Shown here: piece by piece, positions 35,242-44,155 of the stretch
Numbering within the stretch: the stretch's first letter is position 1
Layout of the letters: each line of letters opens with the position of its first letter
NCBI GenBank assembly: GCA_017857595.1
Contig: JAFMCU010000005.1
Span: 1 to 64,000, forward strand
Direction: 5' to 3'
Source: Thermoprotei archaeon
Lineage (GTDB): Archaea > Thermoproteota > Thermoprotei > Gearchaeales > Gearchaeaceae
Length of the DNA stretch: 64,000 nt
Notes under the pieces: generated by a model
What the model was told of the DNA's origin: nothing
The model's database searches: none
The model's input: only the letters and a program-made list of their open reading frames with translations
Program-made: the position numbers and the translations under genes

Positions 35242-38025
35242 GTGTCTAATGCTATTATATTTACTCTTGATCATAAATTAGTTAAATTATTACCTAAATT
35301 TGGTTATGAAAGATTAACTGAAATTCAACAAAAAACAATTCCTAAAATCTTATTGGATAATAAAGATTTATTGATAATATCGCCCACCGGCTCAGGTAAG
35401 ACAGAAGCAGTTTTCTTTCCTTTAATTTCCTTAATATTGAAAAATCCAAATAAAAAGATTTTCGCAATATACGTAACACCTCTTAGATCTTTAAACAGAG
35501 ATATTTTTAAAAGAATGAAAGAAATATGTGAAGAACTAAACATAAAAGTAGCTGTTCTTCACAGCGACACAACAAGAAGTGAAAGAAGAGAAATATACAA
35601 AGATCCACCACATATTCTAATAACTACGCCTGAAACTTTAGATGCATTAAGCATATTTAATTTTTTCATATCTAATTTACGCAATTTGAATTTTTTAATT
35701 ATTGATGAAGTTCATGAAATTATTGAAAGTAAAAGAGGTATTGGTTTACTACTTGCAATAGAAAGATTGAAGATTTTTTCTAAAAATAATTTTAGAATAA
35801 TTGGACTTTCTGCGACTTTAAGCGATCCAATCTATGTATCAAACTATTTATTTGACAAAGATTTTGCAATAGTATCCACATCTGATGATAAAATAGCAGA
35901 AGTAACAATTTATTTTGAACCTCATGATCACATACAGAAATTTACTAAGATCCTTCATGAGTTATTCGAAAGAAATAAATCAATGATTATATTTACTAAC
36001 ACAAGAAGCTTAGCTGAATACATAAGTTATATTTTGAAAGATAAATTGGATTTTAACGTTGAAGTTCATCACAGTAGCTTAGGTAGAGAAATCAGAGAAA
36101 GTATCGAAGGAGAATTGAAGAAGGGTGCCTTAAAAGCGGTAGTTGCAACTAGTTCTTTGGAACATGGCATAGATATGCCTTATGTTGATGCAATATTTCA
36201 ATATGGGTCACCTATACAAAGCATTGTTTTTAAACAAAGGGTTGGAAGATCGATGCATAAGGAGAAATTAATATCTCGTGGTTACATAATAGCTTTTAAT
36301 CCTATAGAAGCTTTTGAGAGCTATATTATAGCATTACGTTCTAATGAAAATAAACTAGAAAGAGTAAAAGTGCAAACTAATTCATTAGAATTATTAGCTC
36401 ATCATATAGCTGGTCTCTTGCTTTATTTAGAAGTTATTGAAATCGCTAAATTATATGAAGCTATAAAAAAGATTAAATTGTACAACGGTCTAGAATACTA
36501 CGATTTTTTAAAATTAATTGAACATTTAAAATCTATCAGAATCTGTTATGAAAAGGATGAAAAGTTATATCCTTTGAAGTTGAAGTGCAAGATTTATTAT
36601 TATAATACATTCTCAACTATATTTGAAGAACCGTTATACACATGCGTGGATGTTTCAACAAGAAGAATAATCGGTAAAGTAGATGGATCATACATATTAA
36701 ATGCCCACACAAATAATAATGGCATAGTTTTAGCAGGGAAAGCATGGAAAATAGTAGATATAGATGAAGAAAATATGAGATGTGAGTTAATTCCTATTAC
36801 AGAAGAATCTGAAATACCGATATGGTCTGGAGAAATGTTGCCTGTTAGTAAAGAAGTATCCAATGAAGTATTTGAATTAATAGGTTCTTTATCTCAAAAA
36901 TTAGATAAAATTAATTTGTTTAATACGAATGGAATGGTAAAATTTGATGAAAAATCGGAACACTACATAAAAGATTTTTTAAACAATTTATTATTAGAAT
37001 TTCCTGTCAGGATAAATAGCAAGATGTTCATTATAGAGAAATGTAATAATATTGTATCAATAATAAATCCTAACGGTTCTAAGATTAATCGCGCATTATC
37101 TATTTTATTAAAAGGATTTTTGAAAGATAATCTTGTATCGTTGATTGAGCATCCTTACGGAATTGTTCTATACTTAAAGAAAGAGATAAATTTGAAAAGT
37201 ATTTTAGAATTTATTGAGAAAATACCTAAATTTGTAAAAAACAATGATTATGAGCTAAAGGAGATCCTACTTAAAGATAGCAGGTATTTAAGCACTTTAA
37301 AAAGAGTTTCTCTATTTTTAGGATTGGTGAGTAAAGAGAATCTGAATAAAATGACTAATAATATGCTTGTTAGTTTGAATGAAACTTTCGCTGGAGATGT
37401 TGCATTAAGAGAATTTTTAAATAATGTAATAGATTATACCGATCTTGAAGATTTAATAAATTCGATCATAAACAGAGAGATCAAACTTTTAATGTATGAG
37501 CTTCGAAATCCTAGTGTAATTACGAGGGTATATCTAACCAAAGTTCCTTATTTAAAAGATTTGATAAAGGGTACTACAGTTCTATCAATATATGACGCAG
37601 TTGAAAAAAGGCTTTTGAATGAGCAAATGCTTTTTGTCTGTATAGCTTGTAAGAATTCATTTCAAAAGAAGGTGATGGAACTAGAAGAGCAAATTGTATG
37701 TAATCGTTGTGGTTCAATTAAAATTGCTTGTCTTAATCCTTATGATGAAAATTTAATGGAAGCTGTTAAAGCTTTTATGAATTCAAGTAGGAAGTTGCTT
37801 AAGAACAAGTTTGTGAATGAATTTAAAAGAATTTTAACTAGTGCAGAAATCATATCAATTTATGGTAAGATAGGTGCAATGGTATTGGCCGGGCATGGAA
37901 TAGGACCAGAATTCGCAAGAAGAATTCTAATAGAATGGAATGGTGACAAAGAGGAGTTAATTAAAACTATAATACAATATGAAGCAAAGTTTTCTCAAAC
38001 TAAAAGATTTTGGAAAGATAGCTAG
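35242..38025 (+). CDS. Lhr-type superfamily 2 helicase with C-terminal zinc finger
   Basis: A 927-aa DNA/RNA helicase. RecA domain 1: Q-motif-like region, SPTGSGKTEAVFFPL (Walker A, about 48-56), TPLRSLNRD, TPETLD, DEVHE (about 155) and LSATLSD. Domain 2: FTNTRSLAEY, ATSSLEHGID and KQRVGRSMHK. A winged-helix and Lhr-core region follows, then a CxxC...CxxC finger near 800-825 (CIACK, CNRCG) and AGHGIGPEFARRIL, a helix-hairpin-like motif typical of archaeal Lhr C-termini. Likely role: replication-coupled repair. It starts at GTG. Confidence 0.9.
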   Translation: MSNAIIFTLDHKLVKLLPKFGYERLTEIQQKTIPKILLDNKDLLIISPTGSGKTEAVFFPLISLILKNPNKKIFAIYVTPLRSLNRDIFKRMKEICEELNIKVAVLHSDTTRSERREIYKDPPHILITTPETLDALSIFNFFISNLRNLNFLIIDEVHEIIESKRGIGLLLAIERLKIFSKNNFRIIGLSATLSDPIYVSNYLFDKDFAIVSTSDDKIAEVTIYFEPHDHIQKFTKILHELFERNKSMIIFTNTRSLAEYISYILKDKLDFNVEVHHSSLGREIRESIEGELKKGALKAVVATSSLEHGIDMPYVDAIFQYGSPIQSIVFKQRVGRSMHKEKLISRGYIIAFNPIEAFESYIIALRSNENKLERVKVQTNSLELLAHHIAGLLLYLEVIEIAKLYEAIKKIKLYNGLEYYDFLKLIEHLKSIRICYEKDEKLYPLKLKCKIYYYNTFSTIFEEPLYTCVDVSTRRIIGKVDGSYILNAHTNNNGIVLAGKAWKIVDIDEENMRCELIPITEESEIPIWSGEMLPVSKEVSNEVFELIGSLSQKLDKINLFNTNGMVKFDEKSEHYIKDFLNNLLLEFPVRINSKMFIIEKCNNIVSIINPNGSKINRALSILLKGFLKDNLVSLIEHPYGIVLYLKKEINLKSILEFIEKIPKFVKNNDYELKEILLKDSRYLSTLKRVSLFLGLVSKENLNKMTNNMLVSLNETFAGDVALREFLNNVIDYTDLEDLINSIINREIKLLMYELRNPSVITRVYLTKVPYLKDLIKGTTVLSIYDAVEKRLLNEQMLFVCIACKNSFQKKVMELEEQIVCNRCGSIKIACLNPYDENLMEAVKAFMNSSRKLLKNKFVNEFKRILTSAEIISIYGKIGAMVLAGHGIGPEFARRILIEWNGDKEELIKTIIQYEAKFSQTKRFWKDS

Positions 38026-38261
38026 TCGCCGTTCTTAAATTTTTTTAAGTTATTTTCAAACATTCTTTTTGTTATCATAAACCATATTAATAGCCAGGAA
38101 ATGAAAAGGATACCACCTACGATCGAATTTAGTATTCTGTATAACCAATATTTTTGTATAGCTAATGTTGATACTATTAATGCTATTCCATAGGTAAAAA
38201 ATATGAATAATATCCATGAAATTAATAGCAGTTCAAGTAAAAATAGTATATTTCTTTTCAT
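38022..38261 (-). CDS. Small two-span membrane protein (79 aa)
   Basis: Two long hydrophobic helices (about 4-35 and 41-65) and a basic tail; no known family. It overlaps the upstream GlcNAc-1-P-transferase by 4 nt (ATGA), which argues that it is a real gene and perhaps a partner of that membrane enzyme. Its stop codon lies inside a 4-nt overlap with the helicase stop. Confidence 0.55.
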   Translation of the reverse strand: MKRNILFLLELLLISWILFIFFTYGIALIVSTLAIQKYWLYRILNSIVGGILFISWLLIWFMITKRMFENNLKKFKNGD

Positions 38262-39244
38262 ATTTTTGTTAAAAAAGATGTTATTATTGCAAGTATGGAT
38301 GAGATGCAGGACATGAAAAAGAAAACTTTAGCAACTTCCTTTTCTTGTAATGGTCCGGCTGAAAGAATTAATCTCATTAATGTAATAGGGGCTTTAGGAT
38401 CGTCTGAAGGATATAATAAGCCATCTTTAAGTATTACAGGCTTATTTTTTATTTCTCTTCTTTCGAACAATCTTCCTACTGAAGAAAGTACATAAAAACC
38501 ATGCATAATGTAAGGTAACATAGCAACGAGTACTACAGTTTCAAACCTAAAAACTATAGCGATTGCACCTAACAATCCACCTATAAAAAAATCTCCAATA
38601 TTTCCCATAAAAGTTTTCGCTGGATATTTGTTATAGAAATAGAAAGCTAATAAACTTGCTAATATCACAACCAAAATAGGTATGGCATTATACTTGTTTT
38701 CTATTAAACTAACAATTATTAATGAAGTAAAAATAGGCATTGTTAATAGTGGAGTGGCGCCGTTTATAACATCCAGCATGTTTACAGCATTACTTGTGAT
38801 TGCTATCCCTATAGGTACTAAAATTGGATACAAGATAATCAAGCTTGTAGAAGGTAAAAATGGTAATGCGGGGTGAGGATTGTAAGATAAAGTTATTAAA
38901 ATTGGAGCACCACCAAGTAGAGTTAATGCAGGTTTTAATTTTCCTCCTAAATTATATAAGTCATCTAAAAGACCTATTATGCCTGTAATTAGGCCACTGA
39001 TAAATATAACCAAATAATAGTTAAGATGTAAGAGGAAATAAAGCATTAAAATAACAATAGTAAGAGTTATTAGAATTGAAATACCACCCATATCAGTAAT
39101 TTCAGGTTGGTTTTGCTTATGAATGTCCTTACCAACTTTACCTTTACTTTTCAGAAACTTTATTAAAGGTGGCATTAAAAGGTAGACTAGAAAAAAACTT
39201 AAAAAAGGTAGTAGTACTGTCGAAACGATATATATTGCATCCAT
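38258..39244 (-). CDS. UDP-GlcNAc-1-phosphate transferase family (Alg7/AglH/MraY-like)
   Basis: Polytopic enzyme (328 aa, about ten helices) that attaches a sugar phosphate to a polyprenyl phosphate at the cytosolic face, the first step of lipid-linked glycan synthesis. Motifs: GKDIHKQNQPEITDMGGI, the DD pair in GLLDDLYNLG, NMLDVINGATPLL (the NxxDxxNG region) and KTFMGNIGDFFIGG. The NVING variant resembles archaeal/eukaryotic Alg7-type more than bacterial WecA. A tRNA gene lies just upstream on the same strand. Confidence 0.87.
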   Translation of the reverse strand: MDAIYIVSTVLLPFLSFFLVYLLMPPLIKFLKSKGKVGKDIHKQNQPEITDMGGISILITLTIVILMLYFLLHLNYYLVIFISGLITGIIGLLDDLYNLGGKLKPALTLLGGAPILITLSYNPHPALPFLPSTSLIILYPILVPIGIAITSNAVNMLDVINGATPLLTMPIFTSLIIVSLIENKYNAIPILVVILASLLAFYFYNKYPAKTFMGNIGDFFIGGLLGAIAIVFRFETVVLVAMLPYIMHGFYVLSSVGRLFERREIKNKPVILKDGLLYPSDDPKAPITLMRLILSAGPLQEKEVAKVFFFMSCISSILAIITSFLTKI

Positions 39245-39374
39245 GGAACTATAATAACATAAGCGTTCTTGCCATATTTATATTATTCACGTGTTTATAT
39301 TTAGGAAGCAATTATTACCTTTATCAACTTTCAATTCCTAAATTGTATTGTTTAATTTTTATATTATGTCTTTA

Positions 39375-39449
39375 TGCGGGCGCCGGGATTTGAACCCGGG
39401 TCACCAGCGTGGCAGGCTAATGTCCTAGACCTGGCTAGACGACGCCCGC
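39375..39449 (-). tRNA. tRNA-Gly (anticodon GCC)
   Basis: On the minus strand the acceptor stem is GCGGGCG paired with CGCCCGC, the D arm GTC/GAC, the anticodon stem TTAGC/GCTGG with loop CTGCCAC (anticodon GCC, glycine), the T arm CCGGG-TTCAAAT-CCCGG, and discriminator A. The 3' CCA is not encoded and there is no intron. The GC-rich stems stand out against the AT-rich surroundings, as expected for a thermophile. Confidence 0.97.
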
Positions 39450-39472
39450 ACATCTTATTTATTTGCAAAATC

Positions 39473-39487
39473 GTTATATATTTTTAA
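39473..39487 (-). promoter_or_regulatory. TATA box of tRNA-Gly
   Basis: Minus-strand ttaaaaatatataac is centred about 30 nt before the tRNA 5' end, so the transcript would begin about 5 nt before the mature tRNA. Confidence 0.6.
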
Positions 39488-39574
39488 CAATTGCTGATTT
39501 TAATATATCAATTGTTTATTAAGTTTAGTTTATGGCAGAAATATAAAATATGCTCATATAAATGCCTTTTCATC

Positions 39575-39599
39575 ATTAATCAGAGTAACTCTAATTAAT
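39575..39599. repeat. 25-bp inverted repeat between tRNA-Gly and PINA
   Basis: ATTAAT-c-AGAGT-a-ACTCT-a-ATTAAT: nearly perfect symmetry with one mismatched pair. It lies 40 nt past the PINA stop and about 90 nt upstream of the tRNA promoter. It may form a 3' hairpin of the PINA transcript or bind a dimeric protein. The rest of the 39450-39638 gap shows only the tRNA promoter. Confidence 0.4.
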
Positions 39600-39638
39600 C
39601 ATTGCCTAATATTAACTATATTTTGAAGGATATATTTA

Positions 39639-41177
39639 TTAAACAGGTACTAATTGAAGTTCAATTTCATACTTATTAGCTATTTTCTCTAGCTTTCTTG
39701 AAGCTTTATGCTGTAGCCTATAGTAATATGAGATTGGAACCTTCAGAATATATTTCTCACCTTTTTTTTCTATTTGTGTTTCTGATGCAGGTGCATATTT
39801 CTTGACGATTGATAATATCGAATTTTTAACATGGTCATCCTTTCCTTCGCCTTTCTTTATTGGAACGACAAATGTTCTTTCTCCGAATACATATATTTCA
39901 TACAATGGTTCATCTGTTTGTAAATCTTTGACTAGTACTACAGGTCTAGTTAAATCTGCTTCAGTTAAACCATGAGGTATTTTAACTGCTGTTTCTAATG
40001 TATACGTTTCTTTAATTTCACCGTATTTTATGAATATTACTGTATCTATAATTGATGGGATCATACCAAGTTCAACTCTGTTGATAAACCTTTGTATTGC
40101 ATCAATAGGTGTTGTAGCATGAACAACGCCAACCATTCCAATTCCTGCTAACCTTAGATCTGTGAATATTTCAAAATCCTTTGTATCTCTCATCTCATCG
40201 AATATTGTATAATCAGGTCTTGAAAGTAACAAAACATCATGTAATTCTTCTGAAGTTCCATGTGTTTTAGATAATTGGGTAATTTCTACAGGAAGGACCA
40301 TATCTCTAGGAGATTCTAATGTCTTAACAATTTTGTTTTTCCTGTAATAAAATTCTGCCAAAGCTTGTGCGAATGTAGTTTTTCCCATACCAGGCGCTCC
40401 TGCTATTAAAATACCCTCAGCTTGTTTTTCTAATCTTTCAAGCAGCTTTGGAGTTATGTTATAGTCTTCTATCTTCATGCTCTTAATTGGTTTAACAATT
40501 GTTATTTCGATTCCATCAGATAATGGTGGTTTCGTTAAAACGATTCTGTAATTATCTAATTGAGCTATAAGTGAAGCTTTTCTATCTATTTCTTTAACTT
40601 GTTCATAAGAACTCTTTGCGATTTCATATATTTCCTTGGATAAAGATTCTAAATCCGCTCTTGTAAGAATCTTATCCCCGATTCTAGATAGTTCCCAACT
40701 ACCAGGCTTACCTCTCTTTACATATGGATATGTGCCTTCCTTTAGATGTAAGCTCATGACATCCCCCTCAAAGTACTTAGTGAAACTTGGGATAGAAGCT
40801 ATAGGTCTTTTATATATACAGCTAATATTAGATGCCTTAGCTATTTCATATAAAGAAGTATCACTTGTTATTAGTGTAGCGCCTAATTCGATTGCTAGCG
40901 TTAGTAGAAAATGATTCTTATTCTTTTCAAAATCTTCGTATGATAAGCCTTTAGGTAGATAGTTTATTAATTCAGCAGATAATTCATCACTCTGATTAAC
41001 TAAACTTGTAATTTCACCAACTGCCTCAGAAATAGATTTTATCTCTTCAACGGTCTTTGAATGCTTAAAGAAAGCTGTATGCACTAAAATTTTACCTTTA
41101 ATACTATACTCTAATATAATGTCCTTTAAGGTATTATTCGTAACTGAATAAAGATCTAATATATATTTATTCGACAC
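39639..41177 (-). CDS. pina: PINA: PIN domain-containing ATPase (Holliday junction branch migration factor)
   Basis: A 512-aa three-domain protein: an N-terminal PIN-like domain (about 1-190, ILDLYSVTNNTL, ITSDTSLYEIA), a hexameric VirB11/PilT-type ATPase (Walker A GAPGMGKTTFAQ about 258-269; Walker B YTIFDEMR; VGVVHATTPIDA) and a C-terminal KH-like domain (about 440-510). PINA of Sulfolobus promotes branch migration and interacts with Hjc/Hjm. It is a single gene on this strand, downstream of the DtdA gene. The match in domain order and length is strong. Confidence 0.9.
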   Translation of the reverse strand: MSNKYILDLYSVTNNTLKDIILEYSIKGKILVHTAFFKHSKTVEEIKSISEAVGEITSLVNQSDELSAELINYLPKGLSYEDFEKNKNHFLLTLAIELGATLITSDTSLYEIAKASNISCIYKRPIASIPSFTKYFEGDVMSLHLKEGTYPYVKRGKPGSWELSRIGDKILTRADLESLSKEIYEIAKSSYEQVKEIDRKASLIAQLDNYRIVLTKPPLSDGIEITIVKPIKSMKIEDYNITPKLLERLEKQAEGILIAGAPGMGKTTFAQALAEFYYRKNKIVKTLESPRDMVLPVEITQLSKTHGTSEELHDVLLLSRPDYTIFDEMRDTKDFEIFTDLRLAGIGMVGVVHATTPIDAIQRFINRVELGMIPSIIDTVIFIKYGEIKETYTLETAVKIPHGLTEADLTRPVVLVKDLQTDEPLYEIYVFGERTFVVPIKKGEGKDDHVKNSILSIVKKYAPASETQIEKKGEKYILKVPISYYYRLQHKASRKLEKIANKYEIELQLVPV

Positions 41178-41236
41178 AATTTTTCTTTTTACTATATTTT
41201 TTTATAATAGCTAATTAATTAACTTTTCTGATAAGC

Positions 41237-42067
41237 TTAAACCTTTATTATCTCATACTCCTTTAACAATTCAACAATTAATTGTCTGATGTTACTTTTA
41301 ACTCCTTTCCAATCAACCATAACTTTATCGACTTTTTCAAAAGTTTTAATTATAGGCTCTATTAAAATTTGCTTATCTATTTTTTTAGTGTTTTGTAATG
41401 AATACTTTGAAATAATATGACCAATTGCAAACTCATTGCTTATTTCATAGTTTAAGAAAGCCGGCGCATAATGGGGACCTCCAAAGCAAACTACAGGTTC
41501 GTATTTAAAATTTTCTTTTAAATCTATAGATTCAAAAAGCTTTTTAATGACCGCATAAGCTAGCTCCCTATTTGCCCACTGTTCTTCAGAACTACCAATT
41601 TCTAAGAATAATGAAGGTGTTTTCTCGATGTAGGGTCCATGATGAGTTGCCTCAAGACCTACATTCATATTAACAATTTCTCTCAACTTGAGAAATATAA
41701 CTTTCATAAATATAGCAGAAACATAACTCAATTTATTAGGTAATCCGCCTAAAGGTGCTGAATTCGAGAAGTTTCCTATAGGATGTATGTAAATACCTGG
41801 CAAATTGTTTTCTGATTTATGCTTAGATAAAAACACTATAAAGTCATAACTTAATTGTTTATCTAAAAAATTTAGATCTAACAACGAATTATTTGTAAGA
41901 AATAAATCGACTTTCTCGTTAATTCGGCATATTGTATATTCATTATAAATTTCTTTTTCTTTGTATCCAAAATGTTCTAATATTACATTTTTCATATTAG
42001 TTGAAGCAATATCTTGTGTAGATGAGACAAGCAAAATTCTTTTATTATGTAAACTTAAATAAACCAT
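41237..42067 (-). CDS. dtdA: D-aminoacyl-tRNA deacylase (GEK1/DtdA type)
   Basis: Removes D-amino acids from mischarged tRNA (276 aa, normal length). Family motifs: FLSKHKSENNLPGIYIHPIGNF, EATHHGPYIEKTPSLFLEIGSSEEQW, and FGGPHYAPAF, with His residues that bind the zinc. It overlaps the upstream endA gene by 13 nt, so the two tRNA enzymes are co-transcribed. Confidence 0.94.
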   Translation of the reverse strand: MVYLSLHNKRILLVSSTQDIASTNMKNVILEHFGYKEKEIYNEYTICRINEKVDLFLTNNSLLDLNFLDKQLSYDFIVFLSKHKSENNLPGIYIHPIGNFSNSAPLGGLPNKLSYVSAIFMKVIFLKLREIVNMNVGLEATHHGPYIEKTPSLFLEIGSSEEQWANRELAYAVIKKLFESIDLKENFKYEPVVCFGGPHYAPAFLNYEISNEFAIGHIISKYSLQNTKKIDKQILIEPIIKTFEKVDKVMVDWKGVKSNIRQLIVELLKEYEIIKV

Positions 42068-42600
42068 TTTATCATATAATAAGTTATTTTCCGAGAAATA
42101 GGGTCCACAGAAGCTAAGAGTAATTTTTTCCTTACGTTATGAGACAGCCTTCCAGCTCTTAATATTTCCAATGAGGATATTTTTTCTTGCCTTATCACTA
42201 CGTCAACCAAAAACGGTGCATGGTCTATTCCAGGTCCATATTTATAAACCATAAAAGTAACACCGTATTTCATTCCAGATTTAACAACGAGTCCTTTATT
42301 TCTTAGATCTTTGTAGACATTGTATTTTTCTAAAAAATTATCGATGAATTTATTTGCTTCAGAAATTAATTTTTCTCTTGACATTTTTAATCCACTTTCT
42401 TCAAGAATTTCTAATTCTTCATTTTCCATTAGATACAATGCCTCGTAGAAGCTCAGAATCATTCTTGCTTTGAAAATGGGGGTTTTAGGTTTATTTATTT
42501 CTAAAGGTTTACCAAAAAATCCTATTTTATACAATAGAGGGCCGTTTTCTATATCTAATATGATAAAATGACCCTTGGTATAAATAGCTGTTTGCTTCAT
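42055..42600 (-). CDS. endA: tRNA-splicing endonuclease, catalytic subunit
   Basis: Cuts bulge-helix-bulge introns from pre-tRNA (181 aa). The catalytic triad is in place: Tyr in GLVVKSGMKYGVTF, His in GIDHAPFLVD and Lys in LSHNVRKKLLLAS. In Thermoproteota the enzyme is usually a heterotetramer with a separate structural subunit, which is not in this window. It overlaps dtdA by 13 nt. Confidence 0.93.
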   Translation of the reverse strand: MKQTAIYTKGHFIILDIENGPLLYKIGFFGKPLEINKPKTPIFKARMILSFYEALYLMENEELEILEESGLKMSREKLISEANKFIDNFLEKYNVYKDLRNKGLVVKSGMKYGVTFMVYKYGPGIDHAPFLVDVVIRQEKISSLEILRAGRLSHNVRKKLLLASVDPISRKITYYMIKWFI

Positions 42601-42785
42601 TTAATTAATAATTAAGCTGCGATAGTTTTATTTATGAAAACAAATTATTTAGGCAAAATCTAAGTATTTTTCTATTCAACGCTTGCTCATAATTTTTGAA
42701 GGGAAATAAAGGTATAATTAGTTATGGCAAAACTTAAGAAGTGTCAGTTAATTATTTAAGCAATAACTCTCACTATTGAATAGGC

Positions 42786-43787
42786 TTGAAATTTAAAAAA
42801 TTGCTTAGAGGCATATTCATAATCATAATCGTAGTTCTCTTTGTTTATTTATTTTTAAATATAAACATTGTAGAATTTTCTCATATTCTTGAATCAGCTG
42901 ATGTGTTTTACTTGTTCTTAATTGGGGTATCAGATTTTGTTGCTATAATAATGTTTATTATTGCTTGGCATGTTGTAATAAGAATAATTACAGGAATTAA
43001 ATTCAAACATAACTTTATAGCAACATTATTGCAAATATTTGGTAACATCGTGATTCCTTCAGCATCGCTTGGAGGAGAATATCTTAGAGTAACTTATCTT
43101 AAAAATAAAACTAATGTGGATGTTGATAAATTATTAGCGTCAATTGCAATAAATCGATTTCAGTATGGAATAACAATGATTGCCTTTATTTTATTAGGAA
43201 TATTTTTCTTAACGATAAATGGGTTATTTTCTACTTATATATTTTTAGCTTTATTTTTAATTTTCTTATTCACATTTTTTCTATATTTTTTAACTTTTAA
43301 GTCAAAATATATCAAGAATCTGACAAACAGAATTATTGCTTACACATATAGAAAATTTAATAGACCACGAAACCATATTGAAGCTTTAAATAAAATTAAT
43401 GATTTTATTGATAAATTCGATTACTGGATAAAAAGAATAACTAAAACAAAGTTATGGATTATAGGAATTTTATTCATGGTTTTGCAATGGATATTCAATT
43501 CATTTACTATTTATCTAGCCTTTTTAGCTGTTCATGCAAGTGTTAATTTTTCAATAATAGCTTTCACATATCCAATCTTTGTTCTATTAACGGTGACACC
43601 TTTAGGCATTCCTGGTAATTTAGGTTTTTTAGATTTAATAATGATAGCTGTTTACACCAAACTCGGCATTGATTTAGCTTACGCAACAGCTGCAACTTTA
43701 ATAGCAAGAACGTTTATGCTATTGGAAGATTTGTTTATCAGTTTACCATTTGCCATAAAACATAGAAAACATTACTTACATTATTGA
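42786..43787 (+). CDS. UPF0104 / lysylphosphatidylglycerol-synthase-TM-family membrane protein (flippase-like)
   Basis: A 333-aa protein with about eight membrane helices. The family signature is visible: NIVIPSASLGGEYLRVTYL and the C-terminal VTPLGIPGNLGFLDLIMIAVYTKLG. Such proteins are suspected to move lipid-linked glycans or lipids across the membrane; the substrate is unknown. It starts at TTG about 30 nt after a TATA-like box (aattatttaag, 42748-42758). The 185-bp gap upstream shows only this promoter and no gene. Confidence 0.85.
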   Translation: MKFKKLLRGIFIIIIVVLFVYLFLNINIVEFSHILESADVFYLFLIGVSDFVAIIMFIIAWHVVIRIITGIKFKHNFIATLLQIFGNIVIPSASLGGEYLRVTYLKNKTNVDVDKLLASIAINRFQYGITMIAFILLGIFFLTINGLFSTYIFLALFLIFLFTFFLYFLTFKSKYIKNLTNRIIAYTYRKFNRPRNHIEALNKINDFIDKFDYWIKRITKTKLWIIGILFMVLQWIFNSFTIYLAFLAVHASVNFSIIAFTYPIFVLLTVTPLGIPGNLGFLDLIMIAVYTKLGIDLAYATAATLIARTFMLLEDLFISLPFAIKHRKHYLHY

Positions 43788-43813
43788 GATTAAAAATTTA
43801 GGTAAGTAATATT

Positions 43814-44092
43814 TCAACTGCTTAATGGTCTTCTAATTGTTGCAATTGTATTATTCGCTATTCCATACGTTTTCGCTTCAGAAGTATTAATGATAACTTG
43901 TTCAGGTGGTACTTCTGAAGACAGTATAACATTAAAAACTATTTTTTTCTTTCCTCCTACGACAGCTTCTAATTTATCTGCTATGCCTAATTCATTAGCT
44001 ATTTTTTCATTCATTTTAGCCTTTCCTTCCTTTATATCATCTGATAATACAAGTCTTAATCTTTTCTCTTTCCTAACTTTTTCTTGTGACAT
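43814..44092 (-). CDS. Small Cdc48 N-domain-like (double-psi beta-barrel) protein
   Basis: A 92-aa protein with a basic N-terminus (VRKEKRLRLVLS) and a core reading EGKAKMNEKIANELGI, VVGGKKKIVFNVI and YGIANNTIATIR, the pattern of the N-terminal barrel of Cdc48/VAT ATPases (Gly-x-Ala/Lys...Met, then a final GI-x-N-x-x-A-x-I/V-R). No ATPase domain is attached. It may act as an adaptor or nucleic-acid-binding barrel. It sits between a flippase-like gene and a surface protein gene. Confidence 0.6.
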   Translation of the reverse strand: MSQEKVRKEKRLRLVLSDDIKEGKAKMNEKIANELGIADKLEAVVGGKKKIVFNVILSSEVPPEQVIINTSEAKTYGIANNTIATIRRPLSS

Positions 44093-44100
44093 CCTATTTT

Positions 44101-44121
44101 AATCTAAATTCAAATTAGATT
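44101..44121. promoter_or_regulatory. Inverted repeat in the divergent promoter region
   Basis: AATCTAA-ATTCAAA-TTAGATT, 7-bp arms with a 7-nt spacer, lying between the beta-barrel gene (start 44092) and the surface protein gene (start 44156), next to the TATA-like box tttaaatatta. It is a possible operator; the symmetry is seen, the function is inferred. Confidence 0.3.
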
Positions 44122-44155
44122 TAAATATTATTAACCAAAGATTAACATTATTACT

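Noticed and set aside
39169-39393. ORF of 74 aa on the plus strand over the start of the GlcNAc-1-P-transferase and into the tRNA
   Set aside because: It runs antisense to a well-supported gene and ends inside the tRNA 3' end; no family resemblance.
39520-39600. C/D box small RNA candidate on the minus strand (an ATGATGA C-box match)
   Set aside because: No convincing D (CTGA) or D'/C' boxes at the right spacing.
17961-42657. Shared 12-mer TTTAGGCAAAAT in two intergenic regions (near 17960 and 42648)
   Set aside because: Different distance and orientation relative to the nearest genes; two copies of an AT-rich 12-mer in 64 kb is not strong evidence.
42601-42785. Possible small gene in the 185-bp gap after endA
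   Set aside because: Only a 12-codon ATG frame is present, and apart from the TATA-like box of the flippase-like gene there is no structure or motif.
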